A stretch of 64,000 nt of DNA, from assembly GCF_040807025.1 (NCBI RefSeq), contig NC_090946.1, forward strand, positions 4,072,001 to 4,136,000. The letters run 5' to 3'. The notes beneath the pieces are model-generated. The model was not told the DNA's origin. It worked only from the letters and a program-made list of their open reading frames with translations, and ran no database searches. A program made the position numbers and the translations under genes. Positions 35,801 to 49,000 of the stretch are shown one piece after another (within the stretch, counting starts at the first letter, position 1; each line of letters begins with the position of its first letter). This DNA comes from Struthio camelus. Taxonomy: Eukaryota > Chordata > Aves > Struthioniformes > Struthionidae.

Positions 35801-38800
35801 AGAGCTGGAGTCTAGCTCTCCCTTCCTCCCTCTGATTTTCACTGTAATTAGCAAGCTTTGTATGAGCTGGGTCAGAGCTGGCAGCTTTTTTAGAAGACTG
35901 TGTTCTCCAGGCAGGAATAAGGAGAGGTTTTTCTTCTGGGAATATTTAGCCTGTTCTTTTGTTTTGTTTCAAGGACTATTCTGCTCATGCAGAGGTGGAA
36001 TCCACAAGAAGGGAGCGGCATGAACCACAGATTTCTCCTGAAGTTCCAGCAACAAAAGTCTGTATCTGAAAATTCACAGTCAGACTTTAAATGTTCCCTT
36101 TGGATTTAGATGCAATAAAAAACATCTTTTTTAAGATTTTCGTCTGTGTTAATTCTGGCTGGTCTAGGATGAGAAAGGCCCATTAATTAATACGAAGTTG
36201 TTTTACTGTCATTTACCTGGAAATTCTGTTTCCTTTGAAATCTCACGAGCTTCCCGTTGAGTGCAAAAGTAAAAGTGATGGATTGAAAACAGCAAAGGGT
36301 CACTGTACAGATACAGATGGTTAATATCTGTGTTTCTATGACAGATGATGGCAACGATCTTTTGTCATGTGATGTAAGGTCTCTTACATTTTATATGTGT
36401 AAGTGATATGGCTGGTATTATCCAAGGCAAGGAAATTTCCCAATTGAAATTACAATTCTCTGCTGTGGGATTTTAGCAAATGTGATGTGGTATTTGTGCT
36501 ATGTGAGATGTACGTAGAGGCAGTCAGTGCTGTGCAGACAGTTGTGTTAGTACAAATGTCTACCTTTGCCAGTGCATGCAAACACTCATGTATATTCAGT
36601 GACACACATTCATCCTTCACTACATAGAGCTCCTGTTACTTTGGTATTTAATCATTGCTGCTTTAATGCCCTAGGAAAAATATTCAAGTGAAACTAGATA
36701 TACCTCATGATACTGGCACGTGGCCTGGATTTGTGCCCAAAGAAGCCCTCCCTTGGAAACTACTTGAGACTACTTCTGTGGAGCCAAAAGTTATGCTGAA
36801 GAGGAGGAATGATGGCAATATAGAGTTAGATTAGTTAGATTTCTAAATAGGATGCCTTAAAGATTGGTTTGGGTTCTGTTTTATTAAATGTGTTCACAGG
36901 AATAAATGAAATTGCTGCTTGCAACGTATCCCAATGCTTCAGTGAAGGCTCTAAGAAATACAGAATTGTGGGCAAGTCATAAAAGAGATTCTGCTTGATA
37001 AGGTTTGGACTGATGCTCTCAGCAAGAATAAGATACTGGAAATAGGAAACCTGGAAAGTATTTGAGGAGGAAGAGAAAAAGGCAGATTTACATGCATTTA
37101 CAATGAAATACAGCAATAATATTTACTGGGGAATTATGTCACAGAGCATTTGAGAATACTTCCTCTTTCAAATACTGATGGGTGTAAAACTTCTACAGTG
37201 CTGCAGAATGAGGTGAGCCCATTGAGTAGTGTGTTTGTTTACTGTGAATTTACTGGGAATTTTTTTAGAATTTTGGAAGAAAGGGTTGGGAACCTCGAGG
37301 AACTGGTGAAAGAAAGATATTTAGACTTCTTTGTTTTAGAGTGACTTCTTAAAAGATGATTATGAGAAGATGGCTTAACTATATTCAAGGAGCTGCTTGT
37401 GGGAGTAGAGAAGTAATGAGATAAACTTTAGCAAAGGGCAATTTACTGGGAGTGGTAAGAAGCAATCCTGGTGAATGACACGGAAAAACCTCCCAAGGAC
37501 AAATAGTGAGAGCTTAATTGTTTAAGTAATTTGCAGCAAACTAGAGAGCTCTTGAATGCGGATCTCATCTTAGGTGATTTAAGGACATGATAGAATATGC
37601 ATGGTGTTTGGATTATGTGGTCTTGATGACCCTATCTTTTCAGTCTAATTTCTAGGAATGAAGATACACGTATGTTCTTCTTTCCCAAAATAAAGAATAT
37701 GAAACCAAAGAAGCAGCCTGAAACTAGGTAGTGGCCCAAGTCATTTGGGATCAGTAGATGCTATACTTGAGTGCAAAGGTAAAAACAGAGAGACCAGAGA
37801 AACCACAGAAGGGGCAGATGTTATTAGAAATGGAGCTGTTGGCCCAATATCCAGTGGTTAGGGACACAGCTGAGCAAAATCACTAAAATAAACCAGGCGA
37901 ATATGTAGCTCCAGTAAAGTGAGCATAAATTGTATCCAAGTAAGACTTACAGACCCTTCTGAAGCCATTTTCCAGTACAGTTAATCCTGGCAGTTTCACA
38001 TAGTTAGCACCCATATTTAATAATTACAAATCATATTAAAAGGTGCATTAGGATATAGTCTACCAAAGAGCTTGCCGTGTGGCACTGATTCTCAACATTT
38101 TAGACTTGCAATCAAGCATATACCTGCCAAATCGGTTAGTAGTGACCTATGAGAATATGAAACATCACAAGTTCTTGTGGGTTGTGAAGCAGAAAAACAG
38201 AGTGATCTGTGAACCCTGTCAAGCACGGGACGTGCAATGTGGGGAGGGCAGGTGGAGTGAGAGGCTCTGAAATTCTGTGCATGCCTCTTTTTTCTTACCC
38301 CTGGTTTGTATCATTTAAGACTGGAGTGAGGGAGAGGAAGTACTATTTTAATTCTCCAGCCTCTTCCCCATTCAGAGACATCTTCCATTCCTCTATCATG
38401 TGGTCCTTCAATGTGAGGGGAACCAGCATTTCCTTCTTCCATCCTGACAGTTGTACCTGAAGGAGACTGCTCTTCAGCTCTTCTCCTAGGTCGGGAGCCT
38501 GTTGCTGTCTCTCTGCTTCTGAATGGGGTGTGCTACTGCTCACTGGGGAGGGGAACAGCAAAGGACTGCCAAGGACTGTTGTTGACCACACAGTTTTCCT
38601 GAGTTTGGCACTGATCTTCTGTTCTCCCACTTCTTTCATTCTTTATTTATTGGCAGTGGTGGTCCATTTGTCTCCTGTAGAATGACTGGTGGCTTTCCCT
38701 GTAATATGACTCATCACCTAGGGAATTCCCTAAGCTGTGAGTGAGTCAAGATAGCAGGAAAACTGTTTGCCTGCTTACTTGAACAAGGGAGCTTGGCCAT

Positions 38801-40773
38801 GGCGTAGTAGAGAAGCAATTAGTTTTAATTGTGGCTGGGTTCATCCTGTCCTTTCCTAAAAGCAGGATATGTAGCAGGGATACATCACTGATGAGTTCTT
38901 TTTTCTTTATTTTCACCCTGAAATATGTTCCTCCTGATTTATTTATTTATTTTTCCTTTCCTTTCTGTCTGTATTGTAAGGCGGCTGATCTGAGACGCAT
39001 TCCAGGGTGGAGTAAAGCTGACAGATTTGAATTTGCCAGTATTGTAGTGAAAAGCAGCTTGCCTAAAGAAACAAGGCAAACTGGCATAAGTAGTGTTTAG
39101 CATTTCAGCTAGACCTGGCTGATTTAACCCAGCATTTATTATTCTTCCTATATGCAAGTTAATAGTTGTATGATTTACAACTGTCAATTAGTATTTTTTG
39201 AATGCAGCCATGGGATATTAAAACAAAAACAAAGAGCTTCAGTCCCCAATGGCTATGTCTAGGAAAAATGAATTATAGTTGAGCTGTCATCAGAATACCA
39301 CACACGTGAGCGTGGGTTAGCTGAGGTTCTAGGTGTTTGCGATGCCAGCTAACGTCAGTTAGATTTGGGGTGCCTAGCTACTCAACATTTTTGAAAGTGA
39401 GGTGCTTGCTGCATCTACTGACTTGCATTGGCTCATCCTACTGATCCTTCTCTCAGCATCTTTTCCCTGCCCCATTCAAGCTAAGCTTTTCTTGTCATTC
39501 ACTGCTGATTATTAAACATGGGCAGATTTTACTACCCTATAGAACAGTAAGTTCTATTAAAAATACAAAATCAGTTTTGCTTCTTAATACATTTTTCCCC
39601 TGTAGCGATTTGGATATTATTTTTATTCAAGCTTGGAATTGTCAGAAAGCTCAGATTGTGGGCTTTGCTAGCACAAAATGTAGGTGGTTGCAGATATGTC
39701 GGCATTGATACAACACTTGGGTGTTGTTTTTTTGACTAAATTAATGTCAGCAGACTTGGATTGTTCTTGTTTCTCCGTATCTCTTTAATAAAGTGGCTCA
39801 TCTTAGTGGCCTTTTGTTGTTTCTTCACAAGCTATTCATAAAAACTTTTATTTTCTCATAGTTTGGCAAGTGTGAAGCTTGGAGTTAAATTCTGCTCCTA
39901 CTGAGGTCAAAGGGGAAAAAGTCCAAGTAAGCTTAGGACTGTAGAGCAAACCCTCTTGTAGGTTGTTTCCGTATTTCTCAGAACATGATTCTTCCTTCAT
40001 TTTGGATGCTCAAAGTTTTCTCCAAGTGATCATTATCTTTGATCTAACTTCTTTGATGCTTGAAGATGCTTTTAAGAAGAGGATGGTGCTAGCCCCTACA
40101 AACTTGTTCCTTGCTGCCCAGGATCCTGGCTGTGGGGTATGCCAACTTGAAAAAAGGGGAGACTTCAAATCCTATTAGTGTTTTTTTGTTTGTTTGTTTT
40201 GTTCTTCCTGTTTACACACACATCCTACTAATTACAATGAAGAAGATAGGCAGCAGCACTGGCAAATACACCTATTAAATGCACTTGCTGGAAATGTTTA
40301 TTCTGTTCATGAAAAATATGCCGAGAATGTTGCCAGGATAGCAGTGTTCAGTCTATATGACGCTAAATAGAGAGTGGTACAGAGACAGCAGGGAGTATCT
40401 GGGGATATCTTCCCAGAGGAAGCTGTTATGTGCAGTGTTACTGATGCACTTTTGTACAACTGTGATCCCTGGGCACAGACTCTAAATGAACATCAGTAGA
40501 TGAGTAAAGTTGAGGGAAGGGGCATATTCCAAAGCAGAGAATTTGTCCTGGCTTTCCCTTTAATTCAGTGGATCTCTCCTTCTGCTTTTAATTGATGATT
40601 GTAAAGTTGAGAACAAGTGATGTAAATTGTAATATTTCAATATCATTTAAATCTGCTGAGAACTCTTCCATATTCTTGCACTAAAAAGAATGAGAGTTGT
40701 AAGACAATTCTTTTCTTCAACAAACAAATGCTGACAAGTAGATACCAAGCAGATATATTGGTTGTTCCCGTGT
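29860..40773. other. DAGLA intron 1, middle part
   Basis: AT-rich intron without a recognised exon or RNA gene. Simple tracts include a C/T-rich stretch near 32000-32023, (GT)10 at about 35497-35517, ATTT units at 38938-38953 and TTTG units near 40173-40200. At 32829-33406 both strands are open for more than 100 codons (117 codons on the - strand, 167 on the +). Neither translation is recognised, so I leave it uncalled. Confidence 0.6.
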
Positions 40774-42810
40774 CACAGAATCACACACACAGAACCACAG
40801 AATAGTTGAGGTTGGAAGGGCCCTCTGCAGCTCATCTAGTCCAATCCCCCTGCTCAAGCAGGGTCACCTAGAACACATTGCACAGGATCACCTCCAGGCG
40901 GGTTTTGAATAGCTCCAGCGAAGGAGACTCCACTACCTCTCTGGGCAACCTGGTCCAGTGCTCAGTCACCCTCTCCGGAAAGAAGCTTGTCCTCAGGTCC
41001 AGATGGAACTTCCTGGCTTCCAGTTTCTGCCCGTTGCTTCTTGTCCTGTCACTGGCCACCACAGAGACGAGCCTGGCCCCCATCCTCGCGACAGCCTCCC
41101 TCCAGATACTTGGACACGTTGATGAGATCGCCGCTCAGTCGTCTCTTCTCCAGGCTCATCAGGCCCAGCTCTCGCAGCCTTTCTGCAGAGGAGAGATGCT
41201 CCAGTCCCCCCCTCCCCCCATCCTCTTTGTAGCCCTCCACTGAACTCGCTCCAGTAGTGTCGTGTCTCTCTCTCTCTCTCGTACTGGGGAGCCCAGAATT
41301 GGAGCCACTACTCCACATGTGGCCACACCAGGGCTGAGGAGATGGGGAGGAGCACCGCCCTCCACCTGCTGGCAACACTCTTCCTCAGGCACCCCAGGAT
41401 CCCCTTGGCCTTCTCGGCCACAAGGCCACATTGCTGCCTCATGCTTCACTTGTTGTCCTCCAGCACTCCCAGCTCCTTCTCTGCAGAGCTGCTTTCCAGC
41501 AGGTCAGCCCCCCCACTCTCTCTCCCTCCCTCCCTCCCTCCCCCAAGCCTGTCCTGCTGCTTGTGGGGGGTGTGGGTCTTCCTCCCTAGGTGCAGCACCT
41601 TACCCTTGCCTTTGTTGAACTGCAGCAGGTTCCTCTCCGCCCAGCTCGCCAGCCTGCCCAGGTGCCTCGGCATGGCAGCGCAGCCTCCTGGTGTGTCAGC
41701 CACTCTGCTCACCTTTGGAGCATCAGCAAACTTGCTGAGGGGGCACTCTGTGCCTTCCTCCAGCTCCTCGAGGAAGACATTGAACAAGACTGGAGCCAGC
41801 ACTGACCCCTGCGGCACACCGCCAGCTACAGGCCTCCAACTAGACTCTGCGCCACTCACCACCACCCTCCGAGCTCTGCCAGCCAGCCAGTTCTCCATCC
41901 ACCTCACTGCACACTCATCTCAGCCACACTTCCTCAGTTCACCTGGGAGGATGTGATGGCAGGCAGCGTCCAAAGCCTCGCTGAAGTCCAGGGAGACAAC
42001 AGCCACTGCTCTGCCCTCACCTACCCAGCCAGTCCTTCCAGCACAGAAGGCTAGCACATTGCTCAAGCATCACTTCCCTTTGCTGAAGCCATGCTCACTA
42101 CTCCTGCTCACCTTCTTGTCCTCCTCATGCTTGGCGAGGACCTCCAGCAGGAGTTGTTCCATCACCTTTCCAGCGATGCAGGTGAGGCTGACAGGCCTGG
42201 CGGTTCCTGCCTCCTCCTTCTTGCCCTTTGGGAAGACTGGCGTGACGCTGGCTTTCTTCCAGGCCTCAGGCACCGCTCCTGTTCTCCAGGACCTTGCCAC
42301 GATGATGGAGAGCGGCCTAGCAATAACATCCGCCAGCTCCCGCAGCACTCGGAGCTGTGTGGGGGGGTGCATCCCAGCGGGGCCCATGGGTTTGTGGCTG
42401 TCAGGTTTGCACAAACGAGCTCTAACCCCATCCTCCTGCACCAAGGGAGAGTCTTCCTTTCTCCAGACGTTCTCTCTTGTCCCCAGGCTCTGGAATTCCC
42501 AAGGGCTGGCCTTAGCAGCAAAGACCCAGGCAAAGGCGGCATTCAGCAACTCTGCCTTCTCTAGAGCCTTCGTTACCAGGGCACCTGCCCCACTCAGCCG
42601 TGGGCCCACTTTTTCCCTAGGCTTCCTTTTGCCAGCGAGGTAGTTGAAGAACCCCTTCTTCGTCTCCTTGACATCCCTTGCCAGATTTAATTCCAAAGGG
42701 GCCTTAGCCTTCCTTGTCGCATCCCTGCACACGCTGACAACGCCCCTACGTTCCTCCCAAGTGGCCTGTCCCCTTTGCCACATTCTGGATACCTCCTTCT
42801 TCTCTGTGTG
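40774..42810 (-). mobile_element. CR1 LINE, degraded, antisense in intron 1
   Basis: CR1 non-LTR retrotransposon of about 2.0 kb, 5'-truncated, reverse strand. The 3' end (low coordinates) has CACAGAAT octamers at 40774-40781 and 40796-40803, then the 3' UTR. Reading the - strand, fragments of ORF2 reverse transcriptase are clear. 42783-42070 contains the finger/palm start, with ELNLARDVKETKKGFFNYL; 41907-41446 contains GVPQGSVLAPVLFN and SKFADAPK; and 41083-40868 contains the C-terminal [16 protein letters not shown]. Frameshifts and stops separate the pieces. The catalytic FADD motif reads FADA (41724-41735), so the second aspartate is lost. Simple CT and CCCT expansions at about 41264-41279 and 41520-41543 interrupt it. 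It is an inactive fossil. Confidence 0.95.
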
Positions 42811-45531
42811 TATGTCTCAAGCAAAGAATAATAAGTAGTCTTCCAGAAAATGTATTCAGCCTTGCAAAGCGTAGCTTTTTGCTTGAAGATAGCAGTGGCA
42901 TAGCTAGCCAGCCCTCCACCGGCTAATGTTGAGAATTTTACCTGGTGTCACCCTGTGTACTGTATATTTGTCTGTGATCTCCTTTGAATGGAGGCAAATG
43001 AATGTTGCCAACTTTCCCTGTATTTGTTGTGTTTTCTGAGATGCTTACTTTCTCTCATGTTGTTGTTAGATGGAGGAAAAAGTTTTAATCCTTGCAGTTA
43101 CAGAAAAATACTTGGAAACTTGAACCCTTTATAATCAAAACCCCCAAAACTAAGAATTTTAAAAAGCAATATTCCTTTTAAAAAATATTTCTGAATTTTG
43201 AGACCTCAGTTAATGGCTTTGATTGCCTGGGATTATCAATACTGCTATTGCCCAACAGCAGATGATACTTAAATGTTGGACCCTATGTGGTGTGTTGTGT
43301 GCAGCATTGTCCTACAGGAAAATAACTATTTTGAAGAGAGTAGCAAATGTGATCTTCTGCGTTAATAGTAAGATTTTGAGAGCTGAGTTTCCCTCAGGAG
43401 GGAAGAGGAGCCTTGTAGAAAACTCTGATAAGAGGCTTTTGAAATTGCAGGGACTAGACTGCAAGTCTGGGAAGTTCAAGAGTGGAAGGGGTAGGAGATG
43501 TTAAACATGTCTGAAGATTGTACAGGACTCAGAGCTATTTCTACCCAATGTAAGAAGTATTCAGAGTAGGAGCTGAAGGAGATGAATTTAGGCATGGAAC
43601 ACATACTCAGAAAACATCTTGATGTGTTTCTGTAGCCTGAGGAAAGGGGCTTTATGACAAAATAGTAGGGAGGAATAAGCTAAGTTGGAGATGGGCCAGT
43701 GTATTGGGCCAGCTGGCCAGTCTATTCTTGTAACTATTGATACAGTCTTGTGACTTTCGCTGTTCCATTTCCAAGGGTGTGTTTTCGCTGGCATTTACAG
43801 TTTAACCTGGATGGGCATATATGTAATTTTTGTCCTTTGGGTTTTGAAGGTCAGCTTATACTCCAAAATGTATTTTGGGTATTTGTGTCAGTAGGCAGCG
43901 TTGTAGTGCCGGATCTAACCTAATCACATTAGTTCTGTAATGGTGACATTGTAAAAAGACTGTTGTGGTGCAGTCACCTTATCCTGGGGGAGCTGAGTAA
44001 GAAATATGCCAAGCCGCAAGAGGCTTTTGAACCTTTCCCTTCTCAAATCTGGTGGCTTAGTCTCATGACTCTGGCACTGCATCTCATTTAATTTTCTTCT
44101 CTGTGGAAAATGGAAGATTGTAAAGGAGATCTTAAAAGTAGGTGTGAAATTTTTATGTCAAAATTAAAGACCTCACTGATACCACCAGTGCTTTATCCCC
44201 ATGTTGAGCTGTCTGTGACTTTGTTGTAAATACAGTTCCTAGATGTTACATTAATACATATAATAATCTTTAAAATATAGATTTGTTCCCTTAGTCATAA
44301 CTGGTCATGATAGATCTATCCTCAAAAATTTCTGGCAGCTGCTGCACTGTCTCCTCCCAGGAAAGAGACTTTACCTACAATTCTTGCAGGCATCACTCGC
44401 AGTAGGTATATTCATGCCACTTGGAAAAGGTAGCCCTATTTTGGATGCTCCTTTGTTCATATGGAAATTGTCTCCCTATGAGCCTCTCTCTTCCACATTG
44501 TGTATTGAATAGGTGTCCATCTCTGTTACGGAGGTACTCTGAGATCTTCCCATCCTGGAAAGGCAATTTTCTATGTTCTGGACTTTTATCTCTTTCCTCT
44601 GTCTCACTGCTTGCTTCTGGTGTTTTTTGCTAGTGATTGTTATGGGTAAATTGTGCAGGAGAGTGGTGTGGCCAGAGACCTTGCTGTCCGTTTCACACTG
44701 CACGCTGAATCTTGTGAAAGGTTCTGGAGGGGAGATGGATTTGTATACGTGCAGTGATAGATAGGCAAGCAAGCACCGCCTAGCAAACTTCAGGACGCTT
44801 TGTAAGAATGAAGTCACATCCCCTCTTTTCCCTGCAAGGGAAGAACATTTCCCAGATTGTAAGAATTCAAACTCTGAAACGGGAAGAGCTCCATTTAAGG
44901 CGTTTAAGCTGGATGAGGATTGATGAAGTTTGATCCCAAGTTCCAATTATTGATTTCTGTCAAGTACAGGAAGTGCTTAGGGAAAGGCATACTTAATAGG
45001 AAACTGTAAGCCGCAGTCAGTGGTGATGACCCAACCTGAGACAGACACCGTGTGGGACAGGCTTATGAGGAAAAAGGAGAATGTGGGGGATCACGTGGGG
45101 GATGCCTTAATGGGGATGAACCCCTTACATTAGTGCTGTGTCATTTTAGAGGAAGAGATGGTATTTTAGGAACCAGCAGGTATGTAAGGGTCACTAGCTG
45201 TATGGTTAAGCATGCTGATCAGAATGTTACTTTTGGTCACCTGAATTTGACAAATGTGGTTATTTTAAAATGTTGTTGCATTTTTTTTTTTTTTTTAGTT
45301 CACTTCAGTATAACAACGCTTCCTTTGGCATCTGTAAGAAATACAGAGAGCTTCAATAACCCTAAAAAATAATTTCAGAAGGAGAAGAAACACAAGCATA
45401 CAGACAAGGTACAAAGCATGGTTCTGTCTGATACAAGGAGACATGGGAAGATGTATAGTGCTATACAGAAGTACTTGCGGTTGTCATGCTGTCTTGTAGG
45501 AGAGAGAAGACTGTTCTAGAGGACACTTCTG
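42811..45531. other. DAGLA intron 1, between CR1 and the inverted-repeat arm
   Basis: AT-rich intronic sequence with no recognised gene. A T16 tract is at 45281-45296. Open frames near 44476-44946 on the - strand have no recognisable content. Confidence 0.6.
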
Positions 45532-46062
45532 GTTGAAATAATTTAAGGGTTATTCAGACATTGTCCTGTGACTGCCTGGGCAACACTGATGCCTCTCAGG
45601 ACTTACCTTTGAGGTGCCCCTGTTCTCCTTTCAGGGCTCCTGAGCCAGCCTACAGTGCCCATGCTGCCCCCTCCAGACAGACATCTTTGGATACATGGAC
45701 AAGGCTACCTGGCTGTGTGGTCAGAGAGAACGGAAGCCAGGGCACCTGGAAAGCACCTCTTTGGTGAGGCAGCACAGGCAAGCAGGGGAACAGAAAATAA
45801 CCACCAAGGGAATATTGCTGATTGAACTGCCATTGCACAAAGCATGTTTTGCTTCAGTTTTCCAGATGGGTTTTCCTAACCAGTTCTAGCAGATGACTTG
45901 TGAAAGCTGGCAGTCCTGGACTACTGCTTCTCAGCAGGACAGCAGGTTGGGGCTGGGAAATTCCCTGGGAACATGGTGGCATTTCATCCTGTTCTCCGGG
46001 AGCATGTGATCAGGAGGACCAGCATGGCAGCACATGGTGCTGGATTTCTACAAAAGAGCTAA
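45532..46062 (+). repeat. Dispersed repeat copy A, with the perfect 343-bp inverted-repeat arm (45571-45913)
   Basis: 45571-45913 is the exact reverse complement of 59618-59960: I compared it line by line and found no mismatch in 343 bases. Outside that tract the two copies remain alignable but are clearly diverged. After 45913, copy A has an extra segment of about 29 bases and then about 80 percent identity to roughly 46060; before 45571 there is about 40 bases of weak similarity. The family is not recognised. Open frames crossing it are identical in both copies because the DNA is identical; I do not regard them as genes. It lies in intron 1. Confidence 0.92.
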
Positions 46063-49000
46063 GGGCCTTGTGCTTTAGAGACTGCTGCAACCATCTACAG
46101 AGGTAGGACTTGGAATGCCCCTTTCTTTTGGGTTCTCTGTAGTGCTAAGCAGTGAAGATAAGTCTGGTCCCTGGGCTTTGGACAGGTTTATTCTTTTGGG
46201 TGGTTTATCATACTGTAAGACTCCAGAGTTAAGGCAGAAGTTGGGGAGACCAGCTGAAAGTAGGGAGCTCATAGATGTGAAACAGTGGTGAGATGGGTTT
46301 AATTTGTCATACCTGTGTCATGTCAGGCCACAAGTACCTCCCTGTCTCATGCAGAGGGGAAAGATAACAAATGACTTGGGCTGGCAGGGCTTCTTTCTGC
46401 TAATGCCTGTTTACAGACATCACCAGTGAAGCCTGCTCTCTAGTGGTCTGTCAAAATGAAAAGAAACTATTGGCACTTTGGGGACCTGATTTCAGCATGC
46501 TGTTTTGGCCTCTCATCTCCTGCTTTACAGGAATAACAAGTAGTGCTCTGAACTGCAGGAAATAAAGTGGGGATGAAGAGGAGGTTTTGGGGCTATATGG
46601 TTGGGGATGCATGAGTGAGTCTGCAGCTTCTGTGGATCCAGGGATACGAATTTGTGGGGAGGGCTTACAGAAGGTTAGTGTGTTAGGCTGTGTGGGTGCA
46701 AATATGCCTCAGGTGTCTGAGTGATACTGTGAGCTTTACAGCAAATCCTGCATGTGGATTTGGGTAGTGGGGAGTAGGCGATTCTCTCCTGGGGTGTTGG
46801 CATGGTGTGGGTGGTGTCCCTTCCAATAACATCTACCTATAGCCCTTTTCCTTAGGCTATAGCTCTTCACAGTTTGTGTTTGCTTGTATGCCTTCTGAGG
46901 CTAATGACAGGCATGGTAGGTTGTTGGATTAAACTAAGTCTCCTAGGTTTAGCTGGAATCTTGTCTCACTGTAGCATTTTTCTTCTCCTTTGCTCTTTTC
47001 TCTAAGCCTTCCTCTACAGACAGCTAATTTATCCCTTCCCCCACATCCTGTCATACCCCAGAGAGCATGTCACAAGGAATTAACGGCTGAAAAGGCCTGG
47101 GAGAGGCTGCTCCTTTGGAACAGTCTCTCCTTTCTGTGACCGGGGTGGCCCCCTCTGTGTGCCCCTTTTGTGTCCTGTCCAAATCCCCTCCCCCTTGGCC
47201 ATTCAGTGAGTGCCAGATGATAGACCAGTGGCCCAACTTCTTTCCGATCTCTGCTCCAGCAGTGCTGTGTCTGATGCCATCCGCTGCAGGGAGAGGGGGG
47301 TTCCCGCACACAGCCAAGGCTCCAGGACATTCCTGAATCGCTGCTGCAGCGTTCGCTCCCTCCTGTTTCTCAGTGGCGGGAGGGAGAAGGTTTCTGTGCT
47401 GCTGCGCATGCTGGTGGAGAGCTTTCTGTGCTCCCATCTCTGTGCAGCTCTCCCCATGATTCTGACAGCATCACCGCTCTTGTTCTCAGTCTTCCTTCCC
47501 ACAATTCACATACAATCTCCTCAGAATAGGGATGATGTCACTTCCTTCTAGAGTGTGTCGGGGGTGTGGAAGGGGGGAAGTCACGACCCCTGGCTCACTC
47601 TGAACAACCCCAGTTGATTAAGTGAGGTTGCTGTCTTGGAGGGAAGGAGTTGCTCTGAAGATAATGCTTGGCTTTGTCAGCAGACAGTCACCAAGCTGTC
47701 CTTTCCTTTTCTGACTGGGATTTTCAATGGCTGCAAGAAGAGTTTACTCTTCCCTCCTTCGCTTGTGATGTCTCTCTCCTTGGATATGTACTTTTCCTGA
47801 CACACCTTTATGGGAGAAAAGATTGTTCATCAGCTGGACCGCATGTCATGTAAGATTTCTGCTTCCCATAGATCTCACTCTGATCTGAGGGTCAGGGGTC
47901 TGGACTCGTTGTGTTCAGAGCTTGTGCCTGGATTTAATTCCCCCTAATTTGGGTGTTGGGAGCTTGGGGCTTCTTGCACCAGGGTTCAGGTTTCAAGGAC
48001 GTGGGAATTTTTCACTCTTGTGTGCAGTAATTTTAGGGGCAGCGTTAAGAGGTTCCTTGCTGTTGCAAAATTAGGGTCAGTGTTCTCAGGGCTGTTGGCA
48101 CTCTGACCTTGGACTTTTTCTCCCTGTTCCTTTATTAGAGGCTGTCTTCGTGCTTCTTAAAATATAACTATTGGGATCTTGTACCCTGGGATGAAGCCAA
48201 AGAGTCCTCACACTGAAAGCATTAACTTTTTTTTTTTTTTGGGGGGGGGGGAAGGGGGAGGGAATGGTTTATAGTCATAGACCTTCTGTCATCTTTCTTA
48301 TTTCCAAACTGGGGGCAAGGCCCCTGACATATCCTGGTTTACATTTTGGATTGATGACCCTTGAAAATTAATTAGAACTCTTTCTGGTGTGTACTGGGAG
48401 CCTGGTAAGAAGATGGCTAGGAGTGACAGTACCACGATGAGTATTTCTCATGTTTGACAGTGAATGACAGGCTATTCTGCTCTGTCCCCATCTGTTGCTC
48501 TGGATAAGGAATTTACTTTAGATGTTCATTCTTCTTGCAAATACCCTGCTTCTTGATCTGGCAGAAGGTAGTAAAAGCATACAGAACATAACTGCTAGCA
48601 TTTCTAGAGGTAGAAGAGTTGTGGAAAGTGCACTGATGGGATTCTGCCATAAGCCAAGGGATGGTGGGAATTGTGCACTGAGATTTAGGGTAGACTGAGA
48701 GGCTCTGTAGCAGCCAGAAGCTAAGTAAATGTGTGTGCTGAAAAGTATGTCCACGTACGCTGAGGATTAACAGTATTCAAGATATAAGTGCTACCATACA
48801 GGCAGTACATGATCGGCAGCCGGGTTATTCGTGGTGAGGCTAGCAGTAATCGCCAGATGGCCGGAGGAGAGTTTGAAGGTAAAGCTGCAACATACTGAAT
48901 GCTCTGATTATTATGTACTAAGGAAGTGTGAATCCAAATGCTGTTGCAGTTTCACGTTTTGCTTTGTTTGTGGAATATAGTGTTTCCTTTACTGAAATGA

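Noticed and set aside
45561..45889. Identical 62-68 codon frames in both inverted-repeat arms
   Set aside because: The identity is explained by the identical DNA. The frames overlap in several phases and none resembles a known protein.
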